64,000 nucleotides of DNA, taken from contig OZ038459.1 of the NCBI GenBank assembly GCA_964036195.1, positions 8,305,206-8,369,205 on the forward strand, in the 5' to 3' direction. Of this stretch, positions 59,701-64,000 are shown one piece after another (within the stretch, counting starts at the first letter, position 1; every line of letters begins with the position of its first letter). A model generated the notes under the pieces. The model saw nothing but the letters and a program-made list of their open reading frames with translations, had not been told where the DNA came from and made no database searches. The DNA comes from Sphaerolaimus hirsutus (lineage: Eukaryota; Nematoda; Chromadorea; Monhysterida; Sphaerolaimidae). The position numbers were made by a program, and so were the translations under genes.

Positions 59701-59931
59701 ATTTTACTTTTGCATGCGTACGCAAGTAAAGATCGGCACGTTTCCAACGTACAGACGTAAATATTTTTTCGCAAACACGTCAATCACGCTACATTTACCA
59801 ACGGCAGAGTTTGTGGGCGCAGTGAACTGCGAACTGACCCGTTTGGTGTCCCTGAGCACCACCTTGATGCCGTCCACCGAGATGCTTATGTCCACCTTCT
59901 TCTTCTTGATGCCGCGCGCCTTGAACTCGTA
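29738..59931 (-). CDS. NOS1AP: NOS1AP/CAPON adaptor, long isoform, 14 exons in window (5' end off window)
   Basis: PTB-domain adaptor that in animals links nNOS, Dexras and Scribble-type complexes; the nematode homologue is DYC-1. Exons: 59931-59839, 57837-57664, 42158-42002, 41285-41038, 39173-38928, 38534-38200, 37721-37508, 37145-36945, 36562-36386, 35994-35656, 32432-32219, 31933-31553, 31014-30655, 29898-29738. Together 3300 nt, 1099 residues then TGA. The first three complete the PTB domain: YEFKARGIKKKK, VDGIKVVLRDTK, WAWDESERLVMCHPIYRVFY, IFSYIARDGAANTFKCNVFK and QAMRIVRTVGQAFEVCHK match CAPON closely. A low-complexity Ala/Pro/Gly region follows. The conserved coiled coil QVQLLRDQLANETTARLEAQ spans exons 37721-37508 and 37145-36945. 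The tail is Ser/Asp-rich. The N-terminal PTB strands (exons before 59931) are not between 59932 and 61244. No canonical PDZ-binding end (it stops ...GPANDAR). Confidence 0.92.
30083..30494. mobile_element. TACCGTATTACCTC element with a TACCGTAAATCCTC element inside
   Basis: First left end at 30083; second left end at 30131 paired with GAGAATTTACGGTA ending 30494. CCCCCTCGAATAACTCCCCC strings lie next to the ends. In the last NOS1AP intron. Confidence 0.65.
31384..31533. mobile_element. TACCGTAATTCGTCGAAATA element 13 nt from a NOS1AP donor
   Basis: Ends TACCGTAATTCGTCGAAATA and TTTCGAGGAAATACGGTA. Read on the gene's strand it begins just after the intron's first 18-19 nt (donor GTGACG at 31552-31547). 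Confidence 0.7.
32100..32198. mobile_element. Short CCTCGAAATA family element next to a NOS1AP donor
   Basis: CCCCCTCGAAATACCCCCC ... GGGGGTATTTCAAGAAAACA then CGGTA at 32198. The donor GTCGGG is at 32218-32213, 14 nt away. Confidence 0.65.
32770..33104. repeat. Diverged CCTCGAATAA family element
   Basis: CCTTGAATAACTCCCC near 32793 and a right end ACTTATTTAAGAATATACGGTA at 33104. Heavily mutated. Confidence 0.5.
33501..34189. mobile_element. hAT-like element, TAGGGATGG...CCATCCCTA
   Basis: Inverted ends with flanks GTCCCACC (33493-33500) and GTTCCACC (34190-34197), 7 of 8 identical. Interior resembles the 2880-3541 and 19851-20539 copies (GGCATTATAAGCGGTGAT). Confidence 0.8.
34219..34226 (+). 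promoter_or_regulatory. Candidate TATA box of the nested secreted-protein gene
   Basis: TATAAATA about 190 nt before the ATG at 34417, with a TCAG-type initiator about 25-35 nt downstream (ACCATCAGCC). Confidence 0.4.
34417..35515 (+). CDS. Small secreted Gly/Ser/Asn-rich protein, two exons, 149 aa, antisense in a NOS1AP intron
   Basis: Exons 34417-34642 and 35292-35515, phase 1 junction with a GTAGGT donor and a CCATAG acceptor. A signal peptide (MNSCILSLYIVLGAALVCSA) is followed by an Arg/Gly/Asn-rich stretch (RENSGGGNNNNNRRRPPSRS), Gly-Ser repeats that run smoothly across the splice junction (NWNGGQ then GSGSGSGV), and a predicted amphipathic C-terminal helix (MSINDLQEF, then DNEKLLLLNMLLQRD). 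AATAAA at 35586-35591 and an upstream TATAAATA make a full small transcription unit. I do not recognise the family. It could be a cuticle or secreted matrix protein, or a propeptide. The continuity of composition across the intron is the best support; expression is unproven. Confidence 0.72.
34707..35078. mobile_element. TGTAAAGTGTC foldback followed by a hairpin element, in the intron of the secreted-protein gene
   Basis: 34707-34925: GGGGGCAGTCCCAAGCCC...GGGCTTGGGACTGGCACC, with AAAGTGTCAAATGT strings. 34922-35078: arms CTGGTCTGTGTCAACTC and its inverse, with shared TTCGGCTTCACGTGTC / GACACCTGAAGCCGTG inner arms. Confidence 0.65.
35586..35591 (+). terminator. Poly(A) signal of the nested secreted-protein gene
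   Basis: AATAAA 71 nt after the TGA (35513-35515), only 65 nt before the antisense NOS1AP exon edge at 35656. Confidence 0.6.
36033..36345. repeat. TGTAAAATGTCATG foldback
   Basis: GGGGACACTGCCAGACCCTG at the left, CAGGGTCTGGGATTGCCCCC at the right half, with internal TCCAAATCTTATTCTATAG tandem units. Ends about 40 bp before the 36386 donor. Confidence 0.6.
38565..38899. mobile_element. TACCGTATCTGCTTGAATAA family element next to a NOS1AP donor
   Basis: Right end on plus GGGGAATTATTCAAGCAG then ATACGGTA (ends about 38899). AGGGGGGGGGTATTCAAGGG arrays inside. The donor GTGCGT is at 38927-38922, so the element starts about 28 nt into the intron. Confidence 0.65.
39252..40827. mobile_element. 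1.6-kb hairpin transposon with 8-bp target duplication
   Basis: CATAGGCGGC...GCCGCCTATG ends flanked by a perfect GTGATTGG (39244-39251, 40828-40835). The arms are several hundred bp long: TGGCATCAAAATCGGTCAAC near 40460 is the inverse of 39430-39465, and the CCCGAGATAAGGGGGTCTAT block at 39532 is mirrored at 40377. No transposase ORF. hAT-like by target size. Confidence 0.82.
41615..41930. repeat. CTCGGATAAG/CAAGCAAATA family element
   Basis: TATTGTATTTGCTCGGATAA at the left and TTATTCAAGCAAATAGGGTA at the right, with GGGGGATTATTCGAGGGG strings. Ends about 70 bp from the 42002 donor side. Confidence 0.5.
42238..42395. repeat. TGTAAAATGTC foldback
   Basis: CTGGTGCCACTGCTAGACCC...GATGGGACTGCCCACAG with ATGTCAAGTGTCACGCAAA inverse strings. 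Confidence 0.65.
42593..42770. repeat. Inverse cluster of the TGGACTTGTCGACTTTT repeat
   Basis: AAAAGTCGATAAGTCCAT three times and a diverged fourth; the reverse complement of the 903-1282 unit. Flanking sequence (GGCAATTTATGGACTTATC) is also shared. Confidence 0.6.
43073..43235. repeat. TGTAAAATGTC foldback, best preserved
   Basis: GGTGCCAGTCCCAGACCCTG...CAGGGTCTGGGACTGCCCCC; AAAATGTCAAATGTCATGCA arms. Confidence 0.7.
43236..43860. other. NOS1AP intron segment, moderately GC-rich, no gene assigned
   Basis: 43240-43660 is richer in CpG than its surroundings and has a palindromic TGACGTCA at 43503-43510. Short open frames exist on both strands, but no splice phase links them to NOS1AP. Confidence 0.3.
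43860..46482. mobile_element. Complex of nested CCTCGAAATA, AGTTGTT and CTGGTGG elements
   Basis: 43860-44040 is the left part of one CCTCGAAATA copy. A second starts at about 44040 (CGTATATCCTCGAAATAACC) and finishes at 46482 (TATTTCGAAGAAATACGG). Between 44249 (AGTTGTTGAAATGAAACG) and about 46240 (TACTTTTAACAACTCT) an AGTTGTT element is inserted. Inside that are a compact TACCGTATTTACTCGAAATA element (44586-44850) and the 44906-46180 element. Confidence 0.65.
44906..46180. mobile_element. 1.3-kb element with CTGGTGG ends and repeated flanks
   Basis: AAACTGGTGGCACATATAAA...ATTTATATTTTCCACCAGTTT inverted ends. The flanks share about 40 bp (AAAAAATAAATACTTTACGT and adjacent sequence at 44870-44900 and 46190-46222). 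Interior carries GGGGTGCCCAC / GTGCCCCC motifs and no convincing ORF. Confidence 0.55.
47449..48354. mobile_element. hAT-like GGCGCC-array transposon, copy 1
   Basis: TAGTGATGGAA...CCATCACT ends. CTCAATTC occurs at 47441-47448 and again at 48353-48360, compatible with an 8-bp duplication after a 3-bp loss at the right end. Two arrays of GGCGCC[CTTGGCGCCTGGCGCC]-type units (47460-47660 and 48115-48345, inverted) flank a 450-bp core. The core has a 41-codon frame at 47709-47834 rich in Trp, Glu and Ser (EKWTEWCEWVEIF), a following TAAATAAA, and no transposase domain. It is about 98% like 53923-54831 by eye. Confidence 0.82.
48402..48927. mobile_element. CCTCGAAATA family element with a TACCGTATATCCTC element inside
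   Basis: Ends TACCGTATTTCCTCGAAATA and GGTAATTTGAGGAAAACGGTA. 48617-48722 inside is a complete 105-bp element, TACCGTATATCCTCAAATAA...GCTTATTCGGGGATATACGG then TA. Confidence 0.75.
49170..49335. repeat. TGTAAAGTGTC foldback, diverged
   Basis: CCACCTGTAAAGTGTAAAGT and later AGACATTTTACATTACATTT with AAGTGTCAA strings. Confidence 0.5.
49449..49595 (-). CDS. NOS1AP: Alternative first coding exon of NOS1AP (PTB-less isoform)
   Basis: ATG at 49595-49593 opens 49 codons (MSTPASRFYYLRLMSRARES ... EEEPELE) that run straight into a GTAATT donor at phase 0. The next NOS1AP exon (42158, SQAMRIVRTVG) starts at phase 0, so the joined product is in frame, 1059 residues. It would lose all PTB sequence before the last helix and keep the coiled coil and tail. 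Codon use is GC-rich and coding-like (GCG CGC GAG TCC). The exon lies in the 15.5 kb intron splitting the PTB domain, and a GC-rich block begins immediately upstream. Mammalian NOS1AP also has a short PTB-less form, which makes this credible. No homology of the 49 residues themselves is recognised. It could instead be the first exon of another minus-strand gene, but no such gene is seen before 42158. Confidence 0.7.
49596..50760 (-). promoter_or_regulatory. GC- and CpG-rich block upstream of the alternative NOS1AP exon
   Basis: CpG density jumps here (for example GCGCGCGCCAGCCGCGCC at 49680 and GGGCCGCGCGCGCGC near 50418) against an AT-rich intron. Many overlapping open frames exist on both strands, as expected for GC-rich DNA, and none has family resemblance or a supported start. 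Best read as promoter and 5' UTR; extent and strand are inferred from position next to the exon. Confidence 0.5.
50873..51430. mobile_element. AGTTGTTAGAATTAC...ATTTTATCAACT element
   Basis: Member of the AGTTGTTAAAAGTAC family, with several TTTTTCCAGGAAAATGTA tandem units and TACTCAGTACTCGAGTA at the right. A second GC-rich patch follows at 51430-51720. Confidence 0.6.
51431..52612. other. NOS1AP intron segment without recognised gene
   Basis: 51430-51720 is GC-rich with open frames on both strands lacking starts or splice phases that fit NOS1AP. 51980-52150 is a decayed AAAATTTGTAAAATT element. The rest shows nothing. Confidence 0.35.
52613..52840. mobile_element. Half copy of the GATTACAGCTCGGGCGTAAAATT hairpin element
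   Basis: ATGCTGCGATTACAGCTCGG then GCGTAAAATTCC strings, as in the left arm of 57938-58430; the right arm is absent. Confidence 0.65.
53618..55424. mobile_element. GATTACAGCTCGGGCG hairpin element, outer and inner copies
   Basis: The outer arms are 53618-53847 and 55213-55424 (ATGCTGCGATTACAGCTCGG and its inverse). A complete second copy, 53848-55212, sits at their centre. Its left arm is interrupted by the 53923-54831 transposon. Arms share GGGCGTAAAATTAATTACAG and AAAGCGCACATGCAGATGTT. Confidence 0.75.
53923..54831. mobile_element. hAT-like GGCGCC-array transposon, copy 2
   Basis: TAGTGATGGAA...TTTTCCATCACTA with a perfect 8-bp duplication ATTACAGG (53915-53922, 54832-54839). Same two inverted GGCGCC arrays and core as 47449-48354. 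The core frame that is 41 codons in copy 1 is shifted here by a small deletion near 54250. The interrupted hairpin arm is restored exactly when the element is removed. Confidence 0.9.
55553..55889. mobile_element. TACCGTATTTCTCCGTGTAA element with CACCCGGGTG units
   Basis: Ends TACCGTATTTCTCCGTGTAA and TTTACACGGAGAAATACGGTA are perfect inverses over 19 bp. Inside are four or five AACACCCGGGTGTT-type palindromes. Shares only the outer TACCGTATTT with the CCTCGAAATA family. Confidence 0.75.
56125..57660. other. NOS1AP intron segment without gene
   Basis: 56150-56240 is a fragment ending TTATTCGAGCAAATACGGTA. 56510-56850 is AAGTGAAGAGGCAAGTAAAA-type low complexity with a loose inverse. 57150-57480 shows nothing. 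NOS1AP exon 57837-57664 follows. Confidence 0.45.
57938..58430. mobile_element. Near-perfect 490-bp hairpin element in a NOS1AP intron
   Basis: Arms of about 240 bp are almost fully complementary. GCGATTACAGCTCGGGCGTA at the left mirrors the right end, and AGTGGATGATGATACAAGTC mirrors 58340-58362, with the centre near 58185. Same family ends as 53618-55424, different arm interior. Confidence 0.85.
58821..59495. mobile_element. hAT-like element filled with GGAAAACGGAAAGG arrays
   Basis: TAGGGTGTCAAA...TTTGACACCCTA ends with a perfect 8-bp duplication CTCTCAGT (58813-58820, 59496-59503). The plus strand is almost pure purine in two blocks (58850-59080, 59260-59480) made of GGAAAACGGAAAGGTAAAAA units, separated by about 180 bp of ordinary sequence. 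Confidence 0.88.
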
Positions 59932-60020
59932 CTGCGGATTATGTGGTTGCTCATCGTATTTCTCGAATTATCAAAACGTTTAACGCCAACGTAGATGCCC
60001 CTTTTACGCACTTCGTGACT

Positions 60021-60200
60021 ACCATATTTCCTCGAAATAACCCCCCCCCGAAATATCCCCGTCAAATTACCCTGGCACTTCAAAAAATGTCTGGCGAAAT
60101 AATACATCACCCCGAAATACCCCCATCGTTTAACCCCCCTCCCCAAAATTCTCACTCTGCAAAAATAAACCAACATAGGGTATTTCGAGGAAATACGGTA
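60021..60200. mobile_element. Compact CCTCGAAATA family element
   Basis: TACCATATTTCCTCGAAATA...TATTTCGAGGAAATACGGTA. Upstream of the 59931 NOS1AP acceptor. Confidence 0.7.
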
Positions 60201-60862
60201 CGCACACCAATCACTAGTCTTTTGAAGAAGTACGGCCAGCCACCAATTGAAAAATATTTTGTTTCCAATAACTGAAAACTAAATTTTAGCGACCCCGTTG
60301 GCGTTACCGCGTTTTTCGGATATAGAAATGACAAACAGTTAACCCAACCAACTGCGATGGTCAACTAAACACCGCTCGAAAAGTTCGTGCGCGACGATTT
60401 TTATTCGAGTTTTTTCAATCGCTTTTCATGATGACAGGGGGCTGACATGGGTATCAAAAGATAGCCCGTAGATTTCTCTACCAACCCCTGGCTTTTTCAT
60501 ACCCCAGTTAAGTGCTTCCAAAATAAAATATTTGCGTTAAAAAGTTCATGCGCCGGGAACAAAAAGTCGTTCCTGGGAGTTCCAGGGAATGGTTGTTGAT
60601 GATCATAAGGAGGGGCAGTGTTTAAAAGAGTAGGCACAAATGAAAGACTTGTTGTGGGGGATAAAGATATGTCCCCCTTATGAATTTAAGAAACATCGAA
60701 AATTGAAAATTCATAATTTTGCATCGCAGTAAAAACCAAAAAATTGCTTGCAGGCCAGTCTGCAAGCCCTTCCTTGAGCTTCGCCGCTTCAGGGAGCATG
60801 TGGGATTCACTAGAGACTGGCGTAAAACTGACTGGTACATGTGGTTTTCAAGTAATAAAAAA

Positions 60863-61105
60863 GTATACTCGGCGGACCGCATGCTATGCATTTTTCTGAA
60901 GGAAACGCTCCATCATGACGTCATCATTAATCTAATAAAAATAATTCCAGCCAAAAAAGAAAAAAAATGACGGAATAACAATCCTCGTTTGTACGCAACT
61001 CCTTAAAAAAATATTTTTCTTCTTGTGAAAGTGCATCCAGATCGCGCGTTATCGACCAAGACATAAATAATTTTGGGCGCATACTTTGCAGTCCGCCGAG
61101 TATAC
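60863..61105. mobile_element. GTATACTCGGCGGAC inverted-repeat element
   Basis: GTATACTCGGCGGAC...GTCCGCCGAGTATAC, perfect 15-bp ends. A related, diverged copy runs 37165-37395 (GTATACTTGGTGGACTGCAT), starting right after the NOS1AP acceptor region at 37145. Confidence 0.7.
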
Positions 61106-61244
61106 CTATTATTTTTTACTGTTGCACCCACGGGGCTCAGAGCAATGGCAGTCTGTACCCGGGGTGTTATTTGAGGAGTGGAGGCGTTTGGAGTGTGCTG
61201 TGGATTTATTTGGGCACCGTCGCCATGCGACACGTTCCTCAGTT

Positions 61245-61456
61245 TGTTAGATAAACTTCATTTTACTGAAGTGCAAAAGAGAACAGGCAAAAGAGCTGAA
61301 CTGAATAGACATACAAAGTAGCCACTTATAAAGGTTTGGCTGAAACATAAAAGTTAGGGGTTCAGCACAACTTCTAAAAACCCTACTCAATGTGGAAATG
61401 CAAGTAAATAGAGTTACAATACTGGGATGTACAATCAATGTAGTTTATCTACAACA
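61245..61456 (-). mobile_element. 3' LTR of the retrotransposon
   Basis: On the minus strand it runs TGTTGTAGATAAAC...GTTTATCTAACA, 212 bp, TG...CA bounded with short inverted ends. It is preceded by a purine tract (AACTTGGGGGGGA) fit for plus-strand priming, and contains a TTTATAAG TATA-like box. Confidence 0.75.
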
Positions 61457-61628
61457 ATCCCCCCCAAGTTCACCCTACCAGGGGGAACTGACTGAAAGAA
61501 AAGAAAAATGAATAGACCAAATTGACAAATCCTAATTGTAGAATCAAAATTATCACAAAAAAGTCACAATTTTACACAATCACATTGCATCAAGTCATCT
61601 GATCCTGTATTCAGAGTTTTTCTTGCCA

Positions 61629-63992
61629 TCAATTGACGTCCTTTGTCAGGAATGGTTGCGCAGGGTGGTGGAATTGTTGCATGCCTTGCCAAATGTTCTG
61701 GTTCCAGAAGATGCGCGAGGGGTGCTTTCTGGCTGCTGGTTGGGTGGGTCTGGTGATGGCTGTGTAGTCTTTTCTGGGAATCCTGGCTGCTGTGGTCCAG
61801 TTGCAAGCATATACGTGCTTTGAGTGTGCAGTTTTTGGCTTCTGGGAATTTACTTTTTGCATGTGCCCCACACAGCTGTGATTGCCTGGAGGGTAGGCAG
61901 TTAGTGGCAGGGGTTGCGGGGAAAGGTGTGGTGATGCTGGCCAGTGGCGTCTCTCATGGACATGGCGAACACAGCTCACTGTGTTCACAGCTGGCCTCTT
62001 GTAGCTTGTCTCGTGCTGCAGTTGACCCTCTTGATGGTGCTTGTAATTCGCAGATGCTGCCGGGCATGCCTGGTGTGTTTGACCAGTGTATTCATGTGAA
62101 AGCCGCTGCAGTTCCTGGTGGGCTGTTTTGACAATCTGCAGGGGCCCCCAGATTGCTGCTCTGCCAATCAGCAGGGGATCAGCTGCTGGGAGGAACTCTG
62201 TCAACTTCACCACTGCGGGCAGGTGGTCACTGTGCCATTCTCCATCAGGCGTCTGGTGCTTGACCTTCATGTTGTAGATTCGCAGGCATTTGTGTGTGAT
62301 GTCATGCCCCGATGTCTGGATATAGCCTTGTGTGTAGGGTTGAAACTTTGCCCTCTCTTTCTCTGGGTCAGCTCCGGCTTTTCTCCAGACTTCTTGCAGG
62401 GTCGAGTCTTCGATAAACAGCCCAATGTTGCAGCCAGTGTCAATATGCCCTGTGATTGGGATTCCCATGACTGTGATAGTTGCTATTGGGTCTGGGTGTT
62501 CAATGCTCAGGGCATGGGGCATTTCTTCTTTTGTATTGGCAATTGTGGGGACCCAACCCTCCAAATCTGGCCATTTGTCCTGTTCATCATCAGTGCAGCC
62601 TGCCCACGACTCATTGTCTTCCTCGTACTCTTCCTTTGTGCACCGACTGGCTGGGCCATCTGTTTGGAAAGGAATCCCGAGCTCATCGCACTTTTTCAGC
62701 ATATGTTGCTTGGCTTCTTCTTCAGTTTTGCCTTGTCTCATTAGGGACCTCTTGACCTTTTCTGCCCTGTCTGCCCGGTACCCTGGAGACTTGCTATTAA
62801 TGTAGCATTTGTTGGGGTCATGTGGCATTGGGGCTCTGTGCATGAAATATGTGCACCATGGGCCTTTGTGTGTCCTGGGGTCAAATGATGTTCTGTCATC
62901 CTTGGTCTCATTGCTCTTTGCACTTTGCACTTTAGGCTCAAACTGCCAGCTACCACCATGTTGTGGTGGGCTTTGCTGATCTCTCTTCTCTTCCTTGCGC
63001 AGCAACTTGGCTTGTTCTGCCTCCAATCGAGCCGCATCCATCTCAGTGATGGCCATGTCAAGGGTGCAGGCATTCTCACGCCACCGCGCACGCCACATGT
63101 ACCAGCAGGATGCCAGGACTGCCAGTTTCGGGACTTCGGTGAATAGCTTTTTCCCGATCATCTGTTCACGGTCAAAATCAGACATTGTCTCACTGACATG
63201 ATAGAAGTTTGCTGCCAGGCGGGTGTGGAGGGCGCATACTGACTCCCCTGGGGTAGCTTTGAGGTTGTACCAGTCGGTGGCGGAGTGTAGCTGGTGGTTG
63301 AGTCGATAAATGCCGACCAGCTTGTCAATCACGTACAGGATGTCGTGTTTTCTGTTGGTGCGGATCGCCTGATACCGTTCCTGTGCCTCATCGGTCAGGG
63401 ATTGGAGGAACACATTGGTCCAGAAAAACTGCTGCTGGCATTCTGGGATGCTCAGCGCCTGCTGCATGACCATGTGGAGCCAGCATTTGAATGGTCCGGT
63501 GCGGCTTGCTTTGTCGCCATCAAATTTCATTTGTTTGCTGGCGGCTGATGCCACGTGTCCAACTCCCATTTTCTCTTTGTGCGGTGGTATGCTGCTCAAT
63601 TGTTGTAGTCCATCATCGGGGGTCAGTACAAAGTGTTCCATGTAATTGATCAGTCGCTGCAGCAGCGGCCCCTGGGGAACCATTGCCAGCCGGTCTTCAG
63701 TTGTCCATTTCCATGGATCATCAATTTCTTTTAGTGTGGGCTGGGCAGTACTGATGGGGATGCCTTGGGCCATTTGCTGGGTCAGCTGTTTGATTTCAGC
63801 ACTCTGCTGCTGTATTTGCACCTGTTGCTGCTGCATGAACCTCTGTTGTTGCTGCATCTGTTGCTGCTGTTGCTGCAGCATTGCTATAATAGTGGAAATG
63901 TCCCCTGCTTGCATTTTGGGGTCAGGAGCAACAGAGGGTGCTGGCGACTGGCATGGGCGAGTTGTCACTTGGATTACTGGGGATTCACTCAT
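61629..63992 (-). CDS. Retrotransposon gag-protease polyprotein, 787 aa
   Basis: Single open frame, ATG at 63992-63990. Residues about 37-75 are a Gln-rich coiled coil. Then comes a gag-like helical region (about 150-340) with the ALHTRLAANF and WKWTTEDRL segments, a Cys/His cluster (CTYFMHRAPMPHDPNKC), and a retropepsin-like active site, HIDTGC with Asp518. The last 150 residues are Pro/His/Gln-rich without a domain. There is no reverse transcriptase or integrase before the 3' LTR only 172 bp downstream. Ty3-like affinity is inferred from gag style, protease and LTR ends. The 5' LTR should lie just past the right edge. The frame is intact, so the insertion looks young. It sits in NOS1AP's 5' intron, same strand as the gene. 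Confidence 0.8.
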   Translation of the reverse strand: MSESPVIQVTTRPCQSPAPSVAPDPKMQAGDISTIIAMLQQQQQQMQQQQRFMQQQQVQIQQQSAEIKQLTQQMAQGIPISTAQPTLKEIDDPWKWTTEDRLAMVPQGPLLQRLINYMEHFVLTPDDGLQQLSSIPPHKEKMGVGHVASAASKQMKFDGDKASRTGPFKCWLHMVMQQALSIPECQQQFFWTNVFLQSLTDEAQERYQAIRTNRKHDILYVIDKLVGIYRLNHQLHSATDWYNLKATPGESVCALHTRLAANFYHVSETMSDFDREQMIGKKLFTEVPKLAVLASCWYMWRARWRENACTLDMAITEMDAARLEAEQAKLLRKEEKRDQQSPPQHGGSWQFEPKVQSAKSNETKDDRTSFDPRTHKGPWCTYFMHRAPMPHDPNKCYINSKSPGYRADRAEKVKRSLMRQGKTEEEAKQHMLKKCDELGIPFQTDGPASRCTKEEYEEDNESWAGCTDDEQDKWPDLEGWVPTIANTKEEMPHALSIEHPDPIATITVMGIPITGHIDTGCNIGLFIEDSTLQEVWRKAGADPEKERAKFQPYTQGYIQTSGHDITHKCLRIYNMKVKHQTPDGEWHSDHLPAVVKLTEFLPAADPLLIGRAAIWGPLQIVKTAHQELQRLSHEYTGQTHQACPAASANYKHHQEGQLQHETSYKRPAVNTVSCVRHVHERRHWPASPHLSPQPLPLTAYPPGNHSCVGHMQKVNSQKPKTAHSKHVYACNWTTAARIPRKDYTAITRPTQPAARKHPSRIFWNQNIWQGMQQFHHPAQPFLTKDVN

Positions 63993-64000
63993 GGTCCCAT

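Noticed and set aside
59932..61244. Missing N-terminal NOS1AP PTB exon
   Set aside because: No minus-strand frame here resembles the expected PTB start; the exon must be beyond the retrotransposon.
1..64000. tRNA, rRNA or snRNA genes
   Set aside because: I looked for cloverleaf box A/B pairs and conserved rRNA strings by eye and saw none; a covariance-model scan would be decisive.

Overview
This is a gene-dense, repeat-choked window from an animal nuclear genome. All five conserved or typed genes have spliceosomal introns, and three are recognisable metazoan or eukaryotic housekeeping/neuronal proteins (UVSSA, lunapark, NOS1AP/CAPON). A fourth carries the shugoshin C-terminal motif, and a fifth is an FMRFamide-like neuropeptide precursor. 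The repeated peptide is PEG[I/V/A][M/L]RFG followed by KR or R. It sits between the nematode FLP-3 type (PLGTMRFG) and the FLP-18 type (PGVLRFG), so I infer a nematode or a close relative with a large, transposon-rich genome. The species cannot be fixed from the sequence.

Layout, left to right. (1) 24-4693, minus: 5' part of UVSSA, seven exons, 3' end off the left edge. (2) 5544-10020, plus: a complete ten-exon shugoshin gene, head-to-head with UVSSA across 850 bp. (3) 10074-14264: intergenic, almost all inverted-repeat elements. (4) 14265-26457, plus: complete eight-exon lunapark (LNPK). Its 8.3 kb intron 4 holds, antisense, the FMRFamide-like precursor (18100-19396) and several nested DNA transposons. 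(5) 26458-29737: intergenic repeats. (6) 29738-59931, minus: NOS1AP, fourteen exons in the window, with 5' exons beyond the right edge. An in-phase alternative first exon (49449-49595) next to a GC-rich block would give an isoform without most of the PTB domain. A small secreted Gly/Ser-rich protein gene (34417-35515, plus) lies antisense inside one NOS1AP intron. (7) 61245-64000, minus: an LTR retrotransposon with a gag-protease ORF but no reverse transcriptase before its 3' LTR.

Reading frame was the main control. The intron phases of every gene close exactly: 1524 nt for shugoshin, 1116 nt for lunapark, 3300 nt for the NOS1AP part and 450 nt for the secreted protein.

The rest is non-autonomous transposons. 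At least eight have exact or nearly exact 8-bp target duplications and short TAG- or CAG-type terminal repeats, as in hAT elements, but each is filled with a different simple or palindromic array (GGCGCC blocks, ATATCGAATATCGA, GGAAAACGGAAAGG, long hairpins). A second abundant family has ends reading TACCGTATTTCCTCGAAATA. Its copies repeatedly lie 13-27 nt downstream of splice donors. Elements are nested up to four or five deep. The 5' splice sites are odd too: 17 of the 39 donors I placed have a pyrimidine at +3.
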